Part shown: positions 1-7,504 of the stretch, piece after piece
Numbering within the stretch: position 1 is the first letter of the stretch
Layout: the number at the start of each line of letters is the position of its first letter
Source: Oscillospiraceae bacterium
GTDB lineage: Bacteria; Bacillota; Clostridia; Oscillospirales; Acutalibacteraceae
Direction: 5' to 3'
Assembly: GCA_025757685.1 (NCBI GenBank)
Contig: CP107220.1
Coordinates: forward strand, 1,757,501 to 1,821,500
Length of the DNA stretch: 64,000 nt
The notes under the pieces: model-generated
What the model was told of the DNA's origin: nothing
What the model saw: the letters and a program-made list of their open reading frames with translations, nothing else
Database searches by the model: none
Made by a program: the position numbers and the translations under genes

Positions 1-1455
1 AAACCTTATCCCCTGCGCGGCGTCTCCCGCCACCAGGATCGGCCGGGGATCGGCAACGCCCTCACCGCCAAGGAGCACACGGAGGATATGGATCTGATCT
101 GCGAGCTGGGCGCCAACACCATTCGCCTGGCCCATTACCAACACAGCCAGACCTTTTATGACCTGTGCGACGAGCGAGGTATGGTGGTCTGGGCAGAAAT
201 TCCCTATATCTCCCGTCACATGCCCGGGGGCAAGGCCAACACCATCAGCCAAATGACGGAGTTGATCTGCCAAAACAGCAACCACCCCAGCATTGTGGTG
301 TGGGGTCTGTCTAACGAAATCACCATGAACGGCGCGTCGGATCCCTCCCTTTTGGAGAACCACCGGGCGCTGAACGACCTGGTGCATAAAATGGACCCCA
401 CCCGCCCCACAACCATAGCGGTGCTGAGTATGTGCGATCCCGGAGAGGCATACGTACAGATCGCCGATGTGCTGTCCTACAACCACTACTTTGGCTGGTA
501 CGGCGGCAAAACCGAGATGTACGGCCCCTGGTTTGACAAATTTCACAAGAAGTACCCGGATCGGGCGGTAGGCATGAGCGAGTACGGCTGTGAGGCGCTG
601 AACTGGCACACCTCTGACCCCCAGCAGGGCGACTACACCGAGGAGTACCAGGCCAAGTATCACGAGGATGTAATCCGCCAAATCGCCGCGCGCCCCTGGA
701 TGTGGTCCACCCATGTGTGGAATATGTTTGACTTTGCCGCAGATGCCCGCAGCGAGGGCGGCGAGAACGGTATGAACCACAAGGGCTTGGTAACCTTTGA
801 CCGGCAGTATAAGAAAGACGCGTTCTATGCTTACAAGGCTTGGCTGTCCAAGGAGCCGTTCGTCCACATTTGCGGCAAGCGGTATGTGGACCGCACCGAG
901 GATGTGACCAAGGTCACCGTCTACACCAACCAGCCCCAGGTAGAGCTGTTTGCCAACGGCAAGAGCCTGGGCGTGCAGCAAAAGGGAGAATATCCGTTTT
1001 TCTACTTTGATGTGCCAAACAGCGGCGAGACGACCCTGACCGCCAAGGCCGGGGACTGCACGGACGAGAGTCACCTGCGCCATGTGAATGAGCCCAACCG
1101 GGACTATGTGCTCCAAGAGGAGGGCGCCGTCATCAACTGGTTTGAGATCGAGACCCCGCCCGGCTATATGAGCATTAACGACACCATCGGCGATATTTTG
1201 GCCACCACCCGGGGCAAGCTGCTGGCCCTGCGGATCGTGCAAATGGTGCGGGCCAATATGAAGAAGAACAAGGGCGGCTCCACCGGCGGCATGGCAGATA
1301 TGGCCAAGGGCATGAAAATCAACAAGAGCTTGATTGACATGGGCAAGGGCTTCACCGTCAAGCGCGTGTGCATGATGGCCGGCGGCCTGTTTACCAAGGA
1401 GCAGATCTTAGAGATCAACGCCAAGCTGAATAAAATCAAGAAAAAGCAAAAGTAA
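1..1455 (+). CDS. GH2 beta-galactosidase, 3' part (5' end outside window)
   Basis: The reading frame is open from base 1, so the N-terminal sugar-binding and immunoglobulin-like domains lie upstream of the window. What remains is the TIM-barrel catalytic domain of a glycoside hydrolase family 2 enzyme, with the family signature LRGVSRHQD near the left edge. The general acid/base is the Glu of the SNE motif (codon at 316) and the nucleophile is the Glu of MSEYG (codon at 580). The closest family use is hydrolysis of terminal beta-galactosides. No signal peptide can be judged. The last ~110 residues form an unusual basic, Gly/Met/Lys-rich tail. An intrinsic terminator follows directly. Beta-glucuronidase is less likely, because the SEYG context is galactosidase-like. 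Confidence 0.88.
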   Translation, partial: KPYPLRGVSRHQDRPGIGNALTAKEHTEDMDLICELGANTIRLAHYQHSQTFYDLCDERGMVVWAEIPYISRHMPGGKANTISQMTELICQNSNHPSIVVWGLSNEITMNGASDPSLLENHRALNDLVHKMDPTRPTTIAVLSMCDPGEAYVQIADVLSYNHYFGWYGGKTEMYGPWFDKFHKKYPDRAVGMSEYGCEALNWHTSDPQQGDYTEEYQAKYHEDVIRQIAARPWMWSTHVWNMFDFAADARSEGGENGMNHKGLVTFDRQYKKDAFYAYKAWLSKEPFVHICGKRYVDRTEDVTKVTVYTNQPQVELFANGKSLGVQQKGEYPFFYFDVPNSGETTLTAKAGDCTDESHLRHVNEPNRDYVLQEEGAVINWFEIETPPGYMSINDTIGDILATTRGKLLALRIVQMVRANMKKNKGGSTGGMADMAKGMKINKSLIDMGKGFTVKRVCMMAGGLFTKEQILEINAKLNKIKKKQK

Positions 1456-1466
1456 TTTTGCCACCG

Positions 1467-1502
1467 ACTTCCCTTGCAGAGCCTTGCGAGGGAAGTTTTT
1501 TT
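1467..1502 (+). terminator. Intrinsic terminator after GH2 gene
   Basis: An 8-bp perfect stem (ACTTCCCT/AGGGAAGT) around a 14-nt loop is followed by a run of T. It lies 12 bases after the GH2 stop codon. Confidence 0.85.
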
Positions 1503-1563
1503 GCCACGCACCCGGCAGCGGATCGCCGCGGCGGAATTGGCACGATAAATTTTAATTTACCCC

Positions 1564-1592
1564 TTGCCCTGCCGCCACCTGCGTGGTATAAT
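1564..1592 (+). promoter_or_regulatory. Promoter of tRNA-Ala
   Basis: TTGCCC (1564-1569) and TATAAT (1587-1592) are separated by exactly 17 bases. The tRNA starts 12 bases after the -10 box. Confidence 0.75.
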
Positions 1593-1603
1593 AATAGCCA
1601 CAC

Positions 1604-1679
1604 GGGCGCGTAGCTCAGTTGGGAGAGTGCTGCATTCGCATTGCAGAGGTCGAGGGTTCGACTCCCTTCGTGTCCACCA
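1604..1679 (+). tRNA. tRNA-Ala(CGC)
   Basis: A full cloverleaf can be drawn with a 7-nt anticodon loop TTCGCAT, giving anticodon CGC, and a T-loop TTCGACT. The acceptor stem GGGCGCG pairs with CGTGTCC and includes a G3-U70 wobble, the classic alanine identity element. The CCA end is encoded. Confidence 0.93.
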
Positions 1680-1680
1680 A

Positions 1681-1710
1681 AAGCCGATTTCTTTTGAGAT
1701 CGGCTTTTTT
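1681..1710 (+). terminator. Terminator of tRNA-Ala
   Basis: The hairpin AAGCCGAT/ATCGGCTT is followed by six T, immediately after the encoded CCA. Confidence 0.85.
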
Positions 1711-1730
1711 CTTTTGCCCGCCTCGCCCCG

Positions 1731-1765
1731 CATTTTTTATTATCCGGAATACCGCCGCAATGTAC
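1731..1765. repeat. Dispersed 35-bp intergenic repeat, copy 1
   Basis: This stretch (CATTTTTTATTATCCG then AATACCGCCGCAATGTAC with small differences) recurs almost identically at 3408-3442. It is intergenic in both places and has no coding potential. Confidence 0.7.
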
Positions 1766-1792
1766 CATATCACGTAAACCCGGCGAGCAAAA

Positions 1793-1831
1793 CAAAAATC
1801 CCCCGTGCCGTTTTAAGGCATCGGGGGATTG
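1793..1831 (-). terminator. Terminator of the DUF2089/secreted-protein operon
   Basis: The hairpin CCCCCG-TGCC/GGCA-CGGGGG, read on the minus strand, ends in TTTTTG. It lies just beyond the stop codon at 1851. Confidence 0.8.
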
Positions 1832-1850
1832 GCATCCGTGGCAATATTTT

Positions 1851-2483
1851 CTATGGTATGCTTGGATACCGGATCAACTGCTTAAGGGTCAGGTTTTCTA
1901 CAAAGGATTTGGTTCGGTCGATTTGAGCCAGGTTAAATTGAATATCAAAGCGGGTGCTTGCCTGTGCACCGTCATAGACAATATAAGAGATGGACAAAAT
2001 TTCATTTGTCCGTTGCAAAATATCGCCAGGCGCAGAAAAGTCATACTTCAAAAGGTCGTTGTAAATCTTTTGGGTGATCTTAAAAGCGGTTTCCGGCAAT
2101 GCGCCCACCTCTTTTTGCTGTGCCCGACACTCGATATTAAAATAGGGTATTTGCAAGCGGGAAATTCGAGTAACGGTATAGCCCGCAGGCTCAACATATT
2201 TCCGAACCGTATTCTCTACCACATGATAATAAGTGTCAGAACTGACATCTAGGGTGGCTCTTTTTTTGGCGATTCTATGTTTGGTTTGCTCCCGGCTGGT
2301 GGTTTCTTTATGTGAGGCCTGTGTACAGACTGCCGTTATTGTGCGTTCTGCTTGCACCGTATGGGTTGTTGTGCATTCTGTTTGTGTTATATGCGTTGTG
2401 GGCGTACCGCGGGGCACAAACGGACAAGTGAGCACAAGTAAGCAGGCGGCTGCGATAGCCATTGCATGAGCAGCGTTTTTCAT
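1851..2483 (-). CDS. Secreted protein of unknown function
   Basis: This is a 210-residue protein. Its N-terminus starts MKN, continues with an Ala/Leu-rich hydrophobic stretch ending near a Cys, and looks like a secretion signal or membrane anchor. A Thr-rich, low-complexity linker follows (about residues 25-75), then a soluble C-terminal domain with a mixed alpha/beta pattern. I do not recognise the family. The ATG at 2483 overlaps the TGA of the upstream DUF2089-like gene, so the two are probably translationally coupled. An in-frame ATG at 2492 is possible but less likely. The Thr-rich linker suggests extension through the cell wall (inference). Confidence 0.6.
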   Translation of the reverse strand: MKNAAHAMAIAAACLLVLTCPFVPRGTPTTHITQTECTTTHTVQAERTITAVCTQASHKETTSREQTKHRIAKKRATLDVSSDTYYHVVENTVRKYVEPAGYTVTRISRLQIPYFNIECRAQQKEVGALPETAFKITQKIYNDLLKYDFSAPGDILQRTNEILSISYIVYDGAQASTRFDIQFNLAQIDRTKSFVENLTLKQLIRYPSIP

Positions 2484-3250
2484 AAATGGCATTTTTCCAA
2501 ATATGCCGGCGTAAGGGTTAAATACCCGCGCTGGTTGGTCGCTATCCCTGCCCAGTCCAACACGGCGGCCAGGACAAATACCGGGTCATAGGTGGACTCG
2601 CCGTACTGCTTGCGAAAATACTTTACAGCAATGGCGCCCATTACTGTATCCTCTGTGCATTTGCCATAGCCCACCTTGTCCGCTTTGCCATGACCGTTGC
2701 CTTTAGGCGCAGTATAGTTTTTGCTGTTTAGCAGCAGTTGGACAATGGTGTCAAGCACCGTATATTCCATTGAGAATGTTTTTTGACTGAGTTTGTCGCT
2801 GACAAAGGTTTTGCCCTCCGGGTCAGCAATAATTTGACAGGGCTTTCCATCCAGCAGCGGTATTGTCACCGCACCGCCCGCTGCAAACAGCTTGTACCGC
2901 ACGATCTCAGACGGAATATTGCTGTCTTGGTGAACAGGACCGAATGCCGCCGGGTCTAAATGCACAGGTTCCGACTGGCTTTTTTCGGTCAGGTCTAAGG
3001 CGTTCAACAGTTGATCCAGCCGTCGCTTGACCGTGGGATAGGAAATACCCAGTTCTTCACCTACCGCCTTAATATTGCCCTGATTCTTTAAGAAGCAATC
3101 TAAAAATGCGCACAGCGGTGCAGACAGTGTATCATACCGCGACAGCGGTTGAGTCACCGGAAATTCCGCCTTGCAATTTTCGCAAGCCACTTTTGCCGTA
3201 TAGAGCACGCCGCCGCAAGCGGGGCATTTGTCAAACTGTAACGTATTCAT
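2480..3250 (-). CDS. DUF2089-like zinc-ribbon/HTH protein
   Basis: This 256-residue protein starts with a zinc ribbon (CPACGG, then CENC about 17 residues later). A helix-turn-helix follows (about residues 55-95, with the phrase ELGISYPTVKRRLD). This arrangement matches DUF2089 proteins, which are thought to be DNA-binding regulators. The C-terminal half is not recognised. The start at 3250 is chosen because a good ribosome site (AAAGGGGAA) precedes it; an upstream in-frame start is poorer. It is the first gene of a two-gene operon with the secreted protein at 1851, so it may regulate or sense through that partner (inference). Confidence 0.65.
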   Translation of the reverse strand: MNTLQFDKCPACGGVLYTAKVACENCKAEFPVTQPLSRYDTLSAPLCAFLDCFLKNQGNIKAVGEELGISYPTVKRRLDQLLNALDLTEKSQSEPVHLDPAAFGPVHQDSNIPSEIVRYKLFAAGGAVTIPLLDGKPCQIIADPEGKTFVSDKLSQKTFSMEYTVLDTIVQLLLNSKNYTAPKGNGHGKADKVGYGKCTEDTVMGAIAVKYFRKQYGESTYDPVFVLAAVLDWAGIATNQRGYLTLTPAYLEKCHL

Positions 3251-3272
3251 ATCATTTTCCCCTTTCAAGTAG

Positions 3273-3301
3273 AATATAGCATAATATTTACGCCTTGTCA
3301 A
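3273..3301 (-). promoter_or_regulatory. Promoter of the DUF2089 operon
   Basis: On the minus strand, TTGACA (3296-3301) and TATATT (3273-3278) are separated by 17 bases, 23 bases upstream of the start codon. Confidence 0.8.
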
Positions 3302-3379
3302 TATAAGATATTAAAATTGTTTATGTCTTAATGTAAGAGCCAAAAGTCAAGACCGGCGGGCGGCAGATCAGTAACTGCT

Positions 3380-3442
3380 TTGTAGGGTCGATGCCTACAT
3401 CGGCCCGCATTTTTTATTATCCGTAATACTGCCGCAATGTAC
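3380..3442. repeat. Palindromic GTAGGG-CGATG repeat plus 35-bp repeat, copy 2
   Basis: Bases 3380-3405 are a member of the TGTAGGG..CGATG..CATCGGCCCG family seen again near 33800, 42700 and 51970. Bases 3408-3442 are the second copy of the repeat at 1731. The spacer between the DUF2089 promoter and the next gene holds nothing else visible. Confidence 0.65.
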
Positions 3443-3535
3443 GAAACGCAGGGGGCTTGCAATTTTGCTCCGTTTTGTGTACCATGGTAGCAGAGAAACT
3501 GTACGAATTTGCAGCAAAGGAGATGGGAGCGGCCT

Positions 3536-4102
3536 ATGCGCACGGTGAAAATTGCATACATGCCCCCGCAGCGGCGCTCCCTTGGGGAAAAGCTGCGCTA
3601 CAAGCTGGCGGTGCGGCGCAAGGGCGGCCCGGTCTGGGCGCGCATTGGGGACACCCGGCAAATGGTCCGCCGCTATCCCGGGCACAACAGCCGCCGGGCT
3701 TTTGTGCAGGCAGTGCTGGCCTACGGTTGCTCCTCTTATCTGACGGAACGACTGCTGAATCCTCGCCGCCGGGAGGAAGTCCGCTTTGCAGCACCCTACT
3801 GCCCGGCACCCGGTGCTCGGCTGTACCACTGGACGATACTGGACAATATGGCCGATATTCACGCCCACGGACTGCGCCCGGCCAACCGGGGCGGCTATGT
3901 ATACATCACCGACGACCCGGACTACATCGCAAACAGCAGCTATTTTTACTGGAAGGTGGGTCGTATCGGACAAGACGCCACCTTTGTGCTGCTGGAAATT
4001 GACGCCTGTGCGCTGGCCCGAACCCAACCCATTATGCGGGTGCTGGAGCACCACGAATTTGCCGTTCCCGCCGTGCCGCCGCAATTTATAAACTTTGCTT
4101 AG
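3536..4102 (+). CDS. Small protein with possible ADP-ribosyltransferase-like fold
   Basis: This protein has 188 residues and a basic N-terminal half, with no signal peptide. The C-terminal half runs LYHWTILDNMADIHAHGL, then GYVYITDD, and ends with a VLEHHEFAVP segment. The H...Y...E spacing recalls the ART superfamily (RNA 2'-phosphotransferase, DarT and similar NAD-using enzymes), but I cannot confirm family membership. The start at 3536 is chosen because GGGAG lies six bases upstream; a TTG at 3509 is possible. A 245-codon frame on the other strand overlaps it but has the composition of a shadow. It stands alone, with a minus-strand terminator downstream. Confidence 0.5.
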   Translation: MRTVKIAYMPPQRRSLGEKLRYKLAVRRKGGPVWARIGDTRQMVRRYPGHNSRRAFVQAVLAYGCSSYLTERLLNPRRREEVRFAAPYCPAPGARLYHWTILDNMADIHAHGLRPANRGGYVYITDDPDYIANSSYFYWKVGRIGQDATFVLLEIDACALARTQPIMRVLEHHEFAVPAVPPQFINFA

Positions 4103-4131
4103 CAACACACAACTTTTAACACAATAAAACA

Positions 4132-4163
4132 AAGGACCGGTTACTCATCAGTAGCCGGTCCTT
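4132..4163 (-). terminator. Terminator of the lipoprotein gene
   Basis: The long hairpin AAGGACCGG..CCGGTCCTT, read on the minus strand, is followed by TTTGTTTTA, 14 bases after the lipoprotein stop. It may also stop the converging plus-strand gene. Confidence 0.75.
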
Positions 4164-4176
4164 ACCTATATCTATA

Positions 4177-4650
4177 TTATTTTGTGTCAATTGTCAAAAC
4201 ATCCGTTCGTTTTAACTCGTGCATATCCTTATCACAAATAGACAAAGAAAGCGAAACATCTTTCTTAGGCTTAGTACCGATGATCCATGCCTGGTTCATC
4301 TTCTTCCCGCCCTGCATCGTAGCAGGCACACCGCTGGTAAACTGTACCATTGTATCATCTACGGAAGAATCCATCGGTAAAACGGTAATCTCTTCATCCG
4401 TTTTGTTTTCCAATGTGACATTGAGCATAACAATACCCGACATTTCCGATATGCCTTTATATGTTGCCTTCAATGTTTTGTCTTCATAAAATACGCTACT
4501 CTTTTCCGCACTTGATTCTTTATTATCCACACTCTCCGAAGCCGAAGGCACAGTTGTCGCGTCTGAATCCGTTTTCTGCGTGGTGTCCCCACAAGCAGCA
4601 AAAAGGGTCACTATCGCCAACATACACACAAATATCCCTAACTTTTTCAT
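4177..4650 (-). CDS. Putative lipoprotein
   Basis: This 157-residue protein has a lipoprotein signal peptide. A Lys-Lys start and a hydrophobic core lead to the lipobox LFAAC, with Cys20 as the lipidation site. A Ser/Thr/Asp/Glu-rich linker follows (about 21-55), then one beta-rich domain. The domain's pattern (NVTLENKTDEEI, then a WIIGTKP-type strand) resembles the immunoglobulin-like DUF4352/telokin-like domains of Firmicute lipoproteins. It would sit on the outer face of the membrane. The ribosome site AGGAGG is 7 bases before ATG. A single-gene unit is likely, with its own promoter and terminator. No specific function can be assigned. Confidence 0.72.
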   Translation of the reverse strand: MKKLGIFVCMLAIVTLFAACGDTTQKTDSDATTVPSASESVDNKESSAEKSSVFYEDKTLKATYKGISEMSGIVMLNVTLENKTDEEITVLPMDSSVDDTMVQFTSGVPATMQGGKKMNQAWIIGTKPKKDVSLSLSICDKDMHELKRTDVLTIDTK

Positions 4651-4671
4651 TTTTTAATCCTCCTTTCTTCC

Positions 4672-4700
4672 AATATATCACAGAATTAGTATAGTTGCAA
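4672..4700 (-). promoter_or_regulatory. Promoter of the lipoprotein gene
   Basis: On the minus strand, TTGCAA (4695-4700) and TATATT (4672-4677) are separated by 17 bases, about 20 bases before the start codon. Confidence 0.7.
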
Positions 4701-4803
4701 CATAATATTTCCGCACATATAAATTCTAAATATAGATAGTACCTACATACCACACAAGACCGGCAAAAATGCGCCGTCGAAAACAGACAAGAACAACAAA
4801 ATA

Positions 4804-4832
4804 TTGACAGCGGCACAGGGAAATGCTACAAT
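4804..4832 (+). promoter_or_regulatory. Strong consensus promoter upstream of the phosphoesterase operon
   Basis: A perfect TTGACA (4804-4809) and TACAAT (4827-4832) lie 17 bases apart. The predicted start is near 4839, only a few bases before a strong terminator hairpin. Confidence 0.82.
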
Positions 4833-4842
4833 AAAAACAACC

Positions 4843-4891
4843 GGGGACGCAACGGAGCTGACTTATAAGCATTCCGCCGCGTCCTCTTTTT
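4843..4891 (+). terminator. Leader terminator (attenuator or end of a ~50-nt RNA)
   Basis: GGACGC (4845-4850) pairs with GCGTCC (4879-4884), with a second stacked stem CGGA/TCCG inside. A T-rich run follows (4885-4891). It lies between the promoter at 4804 and the gene at 4926, so it either attenuates the operon or ends a very short RNA. Confidence 0.65.
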
Positions 4892-4925
4892 GGATTAAAA
4901 ATCATTGACTGTAGGGGGAAATGCG

Positions 4926-6050
4926 ATGCAATTCAAATCGGACGGCACCTTGAAAATCATGCAAATCACCGATATGCAAGAGATTCCGGCCATCTCACCG
5001 GACACCCTGGCACTGCTGGACGCGGCGGTGGAGGCGGAGCACCCGGATCTGGTCATCTACACCGGCGACCAAATCAAGGGCTACGGCGTGACCTACAAGG
5101 GCAAGACCAAAAAAGAGTTGGAGGCCGCTGTGGCCAAGACCATTACCGCCCTGCTGGAGCCGGTAACCCGGCGCCACATTCCCTTTGCCGTTACCTTTGG
5201 CAACCACGATCGGCAAGTGGGCATCAGCAATGCGGACCAATTTAACGACATTTACAAATCCCTGCCCGGCTGTATCGGAGAGCAAGCAGAGGGCATTCCC
5301 GGCGGCGGCACCTACGCAGTGCCCCTGACCGCCTCTGACGGCTCCGGGCGCACGGTGATGAACCTGTACCTGTTCGACACCGGCACCGACGCCAAGGGCG
5401 GCGGGTATGAGGCCTTTGATCCGGCCATTATCGACTGGTATCGCAAGACCCGGGACGCACTGAAGGCAGAAACCGGCCACTATGTGCCCTCTTTGGTATT
5501 CCAGCACATTCCCATGCCGGAGTATTACCATGTGCTGCGACGGGTGAAAAAAAGCGAGAAAGGCGCCATCCAAGCCTTCCGCACCCATAAAAACGAATTC
5601 TACAAGCTGGGCGATACCTGCCGTCCCGGCGATATGTTGGAGGAGCCGCCCTCCATTCCGGACATCAACAACGGCGAGTTTGATGCCCTGCACGAAAAGG
5701 GCGATATTCTGGGCGTGTTTGTAGGCCACGACCACAAAAACAGCTTTGTTGGCCGGTACAAGGATATGGACCTGGGCTTTACCCAGTCCGCCGGCTTTAA
5801 TGTGTACGGCAACCGCACCAAGCGCGGCGTGCGCTGCTTTGTTCTGCATGAGGACGACCCCACGCATTACGACACCTACACCCGCACCTATGAAGAATTG
5901 GTGGGCACCAAGGTGCACCGCCCGGTGTTTGATTACCTGTCCAGCAAGGCTCCGGCCACCATGGACGCAGCCATTCCCATGATCGTGAAGACTGTGGTGG
6001 GGCTGGCGGTAATCGTCGCCCTGATCATTCTACTGGCCAAACTACTGTAA
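4926..6050 (+). CDS. Membrane-anchored metallophosphoesterase
   Basis: This 374-residue calcineurin-like phosphoesterase carries the metal-site motifs in order: ITDMQ (a variant of the usual D-x-H), YTGDQ, FGNHD, FQHIPM and FVGHDH. The aspartate that bridges the metals and the GNHD pair are intact, while the first motif has Gln where His is usual. A single hydrophobic helix ends the protein (about residues 350-372), so the enzyme is probably tail-anchored. Substrate is unknown. The ATG at 4926 is preceded by AGGGGGAA; a TTG at 4905 is less likely. It leads an operon with two GtrA-like membrane proteins, which suggests a role in envelope or lipid-linked metabolism (inference). Confidence 0.83.
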   Translation: MQFKSDGTLKIMQITDMQEIPAISPDTLALLDAAVEAEHPDLVIYTGDQIKGYGVTYKGKTKKELEAAVAKTITALLEPVTRRHIPFAVTFGNHDRQVGISNADQFNDIYKSLPGCIGEQAEGIPGGGTYAVPLTASDGSGRTVMNLYLFDTGTDAKGGGYEAFDPAIIDWYRKTRDALKAETGHYVPSLVFQHIPMPEYYHVLRRVKKSEKGAIQAFRTHKNEFYKLGDTCRPGDMLEEPPSIPDINNGEFDALHEKGDILGVFVGHDHKNSFVGRYKDMDLGFTQSAGFNVYGNRTKRGVRCFVLHEDDPTHYDTYTRTYEELVGTKVHRPVFDYLSSKAPATMDAAIPMIVKTVVGLAVIVALIILLAKLL

Positions 6051-6062
6051 CGGAGGACCATT

Positions 6063-6608
6063 ATGAACGAAAAGAAAAAAGACAACGCCTTCGTCCGCTG
6101 GACAGAGAAGCACGCAGAAATCTGGAAATTCATTAAGTTTATGATTGCCGGCGGCGGCTCCTCGGCCGTAGAGTTGGTGGTACACATGGTACTGCTGGCA
6201 ACGGTGTTTAAGCCCTTTTTGGATCAGCCCATCACCAACGACGCGCTGAATATGATCGGCATTGAGTCCAAGGGCTATCTGTACACCTACCTAATCTCCA
6301 CCACCGTGGGCTACGGCATCGCCTTTATCCTAAACCGAAAGATCACCTTTAAGGCAGATGTGAACCCCACACTTAGTATGATCCTCTATGCCATTATGGT
6401 GGTGTTTACCATCTTTGCCAACGGCTGGATCGGCTCTGCTATGACCACCTTTGCCCAAGGGCACAACCTAACCGGCGGCTTTTGGGACATGGTTATTAAG
6501 CTGATCGGTATGGCGATCCCCACGCTGTGGACCTATCCCTGTAACCGCTTTATCATTCACCGCAAGAAGAAACCCCAAACCCCTGCAACAGAGAAAGAAG
6601 AAGCATAA
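6063..6608 (+). CDS. GtrA-like membrane protein (first copy)
   Basis: This 181-residue protein has about four membrane helices and the GtrA/DPMS-like layout: a basic N-terminus, then KFMIAGGGSSAVELVVH, a middle NRKITFKA segment and a C-terminal NRFIIHRKK. GtrA-family proteins are thought to help move polyprenyl-phosphate-linked sugars across the membrane or to assist glycosyltransferases. The ribosome site CGGAGG lies 6 bases upstream. It starts 12 bases after the phosphoesterase gene and ends 3 bases before a second GtrA-like gene, so all three are one transcript. No glycosyltransferase is present beside it. Confidence 0.8.
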   Translation: MNEKKKDNAFVRWTEKHAEIWKFIKFMIAGGGSSAVELVVHMVLLATVFKPFLDQPITNDALNMIGIESKGYLYTYLISTTVGYGIAFILNRKITFKADVNPTLSMILYAIMVVFTIFANGWIGSAMTTFAQGHNLTGGFWDMVIKLIGMAIPTLWTYPCNRFIIHRKKKPQTPATEKEEA

Positions 6609-6611
6609 TTT

Positions 6612-7127
6612 ATGAGCAATACCACTGAAAAGAAAGAAAAGCAGAGCTTTGGTCAATTTATCAAATTTGCCTTATTCTCCGCCTCCGCCGGCATTATCCA
6701 GGTGCTGACCTTTACCCTTCTGAGCGAGGTGGTCGTCAAGCTGCCTGCCATTCAAAGCGCCATGGAGAGCAACGCTACCTTTGCCAGGATCATGCAAAAT
6801 GAGTACGGCCCCATGTACCTGACCGCCCTGATCCTGTCTGTGGTGTGGAACTTCACCTTTAACCGCAAATTCACCTTTAAGTCCGCCGCCAATGTGCCGG
6901 TGGCCATGCTAAAGGTCTTTGCCTTTTACCTGGTGTTTACCCCCATCTCCACCCTGCTGGGCAATTACTTTACCGCCAAGTTTGCGGATGTGAGTGCCAT
7001 CAACTACATTGTGCTGGGGCTGACTATGGCCACCAATATGATCACGGAATTCCTCTATGACAAATTCGTGGTGTTCCGCGGCCAGGAGAATACCGCCGTC
7101 AGCAAAAAGGACAAGAAAAAAGCATAA
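6612..7127 (+). CDS. GtrA-like membrane protein (second copy)
   Basis: This 171-residue paralogue of the preceding gene has the same order of features: the FIKFALFSASAGIIQ helix, the NFTFNRKFTFKS motif and a C-terminal YDKFVVFR segment followed by a charged tail. It has about four membrane helices. The two copies differ enough that they are not a recent duplication, and they could form a heterodimer (inference). A GtrA role in lipid-linked sugar handling is family knowledge. A bidirectional terminator follows at 7150. Confidence 0.8.
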   Translation: MSNTTEKKEKQSFGQFIKFALFSASAGIIQVLTFTLLSEVVVKLPAIQSAMESNATFARIMQNEYGPMYLTALILSVVWNFTFNRKFTFKSAANVPVAMLKVFAFYLVFTPISTLLGNYFTAKFADVSAINYIVLGLTMATNMITEFLYDKFVVFRGQENTAVSKKDKKKA

Positions 7128-7149
7128 TAAAATCGCAAAAAGACAAAGA

Positions 7150-7183
7150 AAAGCGACTGCGCAAAAAGTGCAGTCGCTTTTTA
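7150..7183. terminator. Bidirectional terminator
   Basis: The hairpin AGCGACTGC/GCAGTCGCT has T-runs on both strands. It sits between the converging GtrA and thioredoxin genes. Confidence 0.85.
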
Positions 7184-7194
7184 TATGTTCCGTA

Positions 7195-7503
7195 TCAGTC
7201 CAGCATTTGCAAAATCTCTTCCTTAGAGCGAACACCTACGGCACGATTAACCGTACGGCCGTCCCGAATCACCAACAAAGTGGGAATACTGGCAATGCCA
7301 AAGGCCTGGGCCAGCTCCGGCTGCTCGTCCACATTCACCTTGCCCACCTTGGCGCCGGTAACCTCTGCGCCGATCTCATCCACAATGGGCGACACCATAC
7401 GGCACGGGCCGCACCAGGTGGCCCAAAAATCCAACAGCACCGGGCACCCGGCCTGCATCACTTCTTCCTGAAAATTCTCTTTTGTAACGGTCATAACGGC
7501 CAT
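7195..7503 (-). CDS. trxA: Thioredoxin
   Basis: This is a 102-residue single-domain thioredoxin with the active site WCGPC (Cys31, Cys34), the FWA lead-in and the cis-proline segment IPTLLVI. Length and motifs are typical for the family, and it would reduce disulfides in the cytoplasm. The start at 7503 is chosen because GAGGAGG lies nine bases upstream; starts at 7512 and 7494 are in frame. It begins one base after the stop of the ferredoxin:thioredoxin reductase-like gene. The pair is therefore co-transcribed and the reductase probably feeds this thioredoxin (inference). Confidence 0.93.
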   Translation of the reverse strand: MAVMTVTKENFQEEVMQAGCPVLLDFWATWCGPCRMVSPIVDEIGAEVTGAKVGKVNVDEQPELAQAFGIASIPTLLVIRDGRTVNRAVGVRSKEEILQMLD

Positions 7504-7504
7504 T

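Noticed and set aside
3395..4132. A 245-codon open frame on the minus strand opposite the ART-like gene
   Set aside because: Its composition is rich in Pro, Arg, Cys and Val without a recognisable domain, it lacks a ribosome site, and it mirrors a plus-strand gene with a better start and fold pattern.
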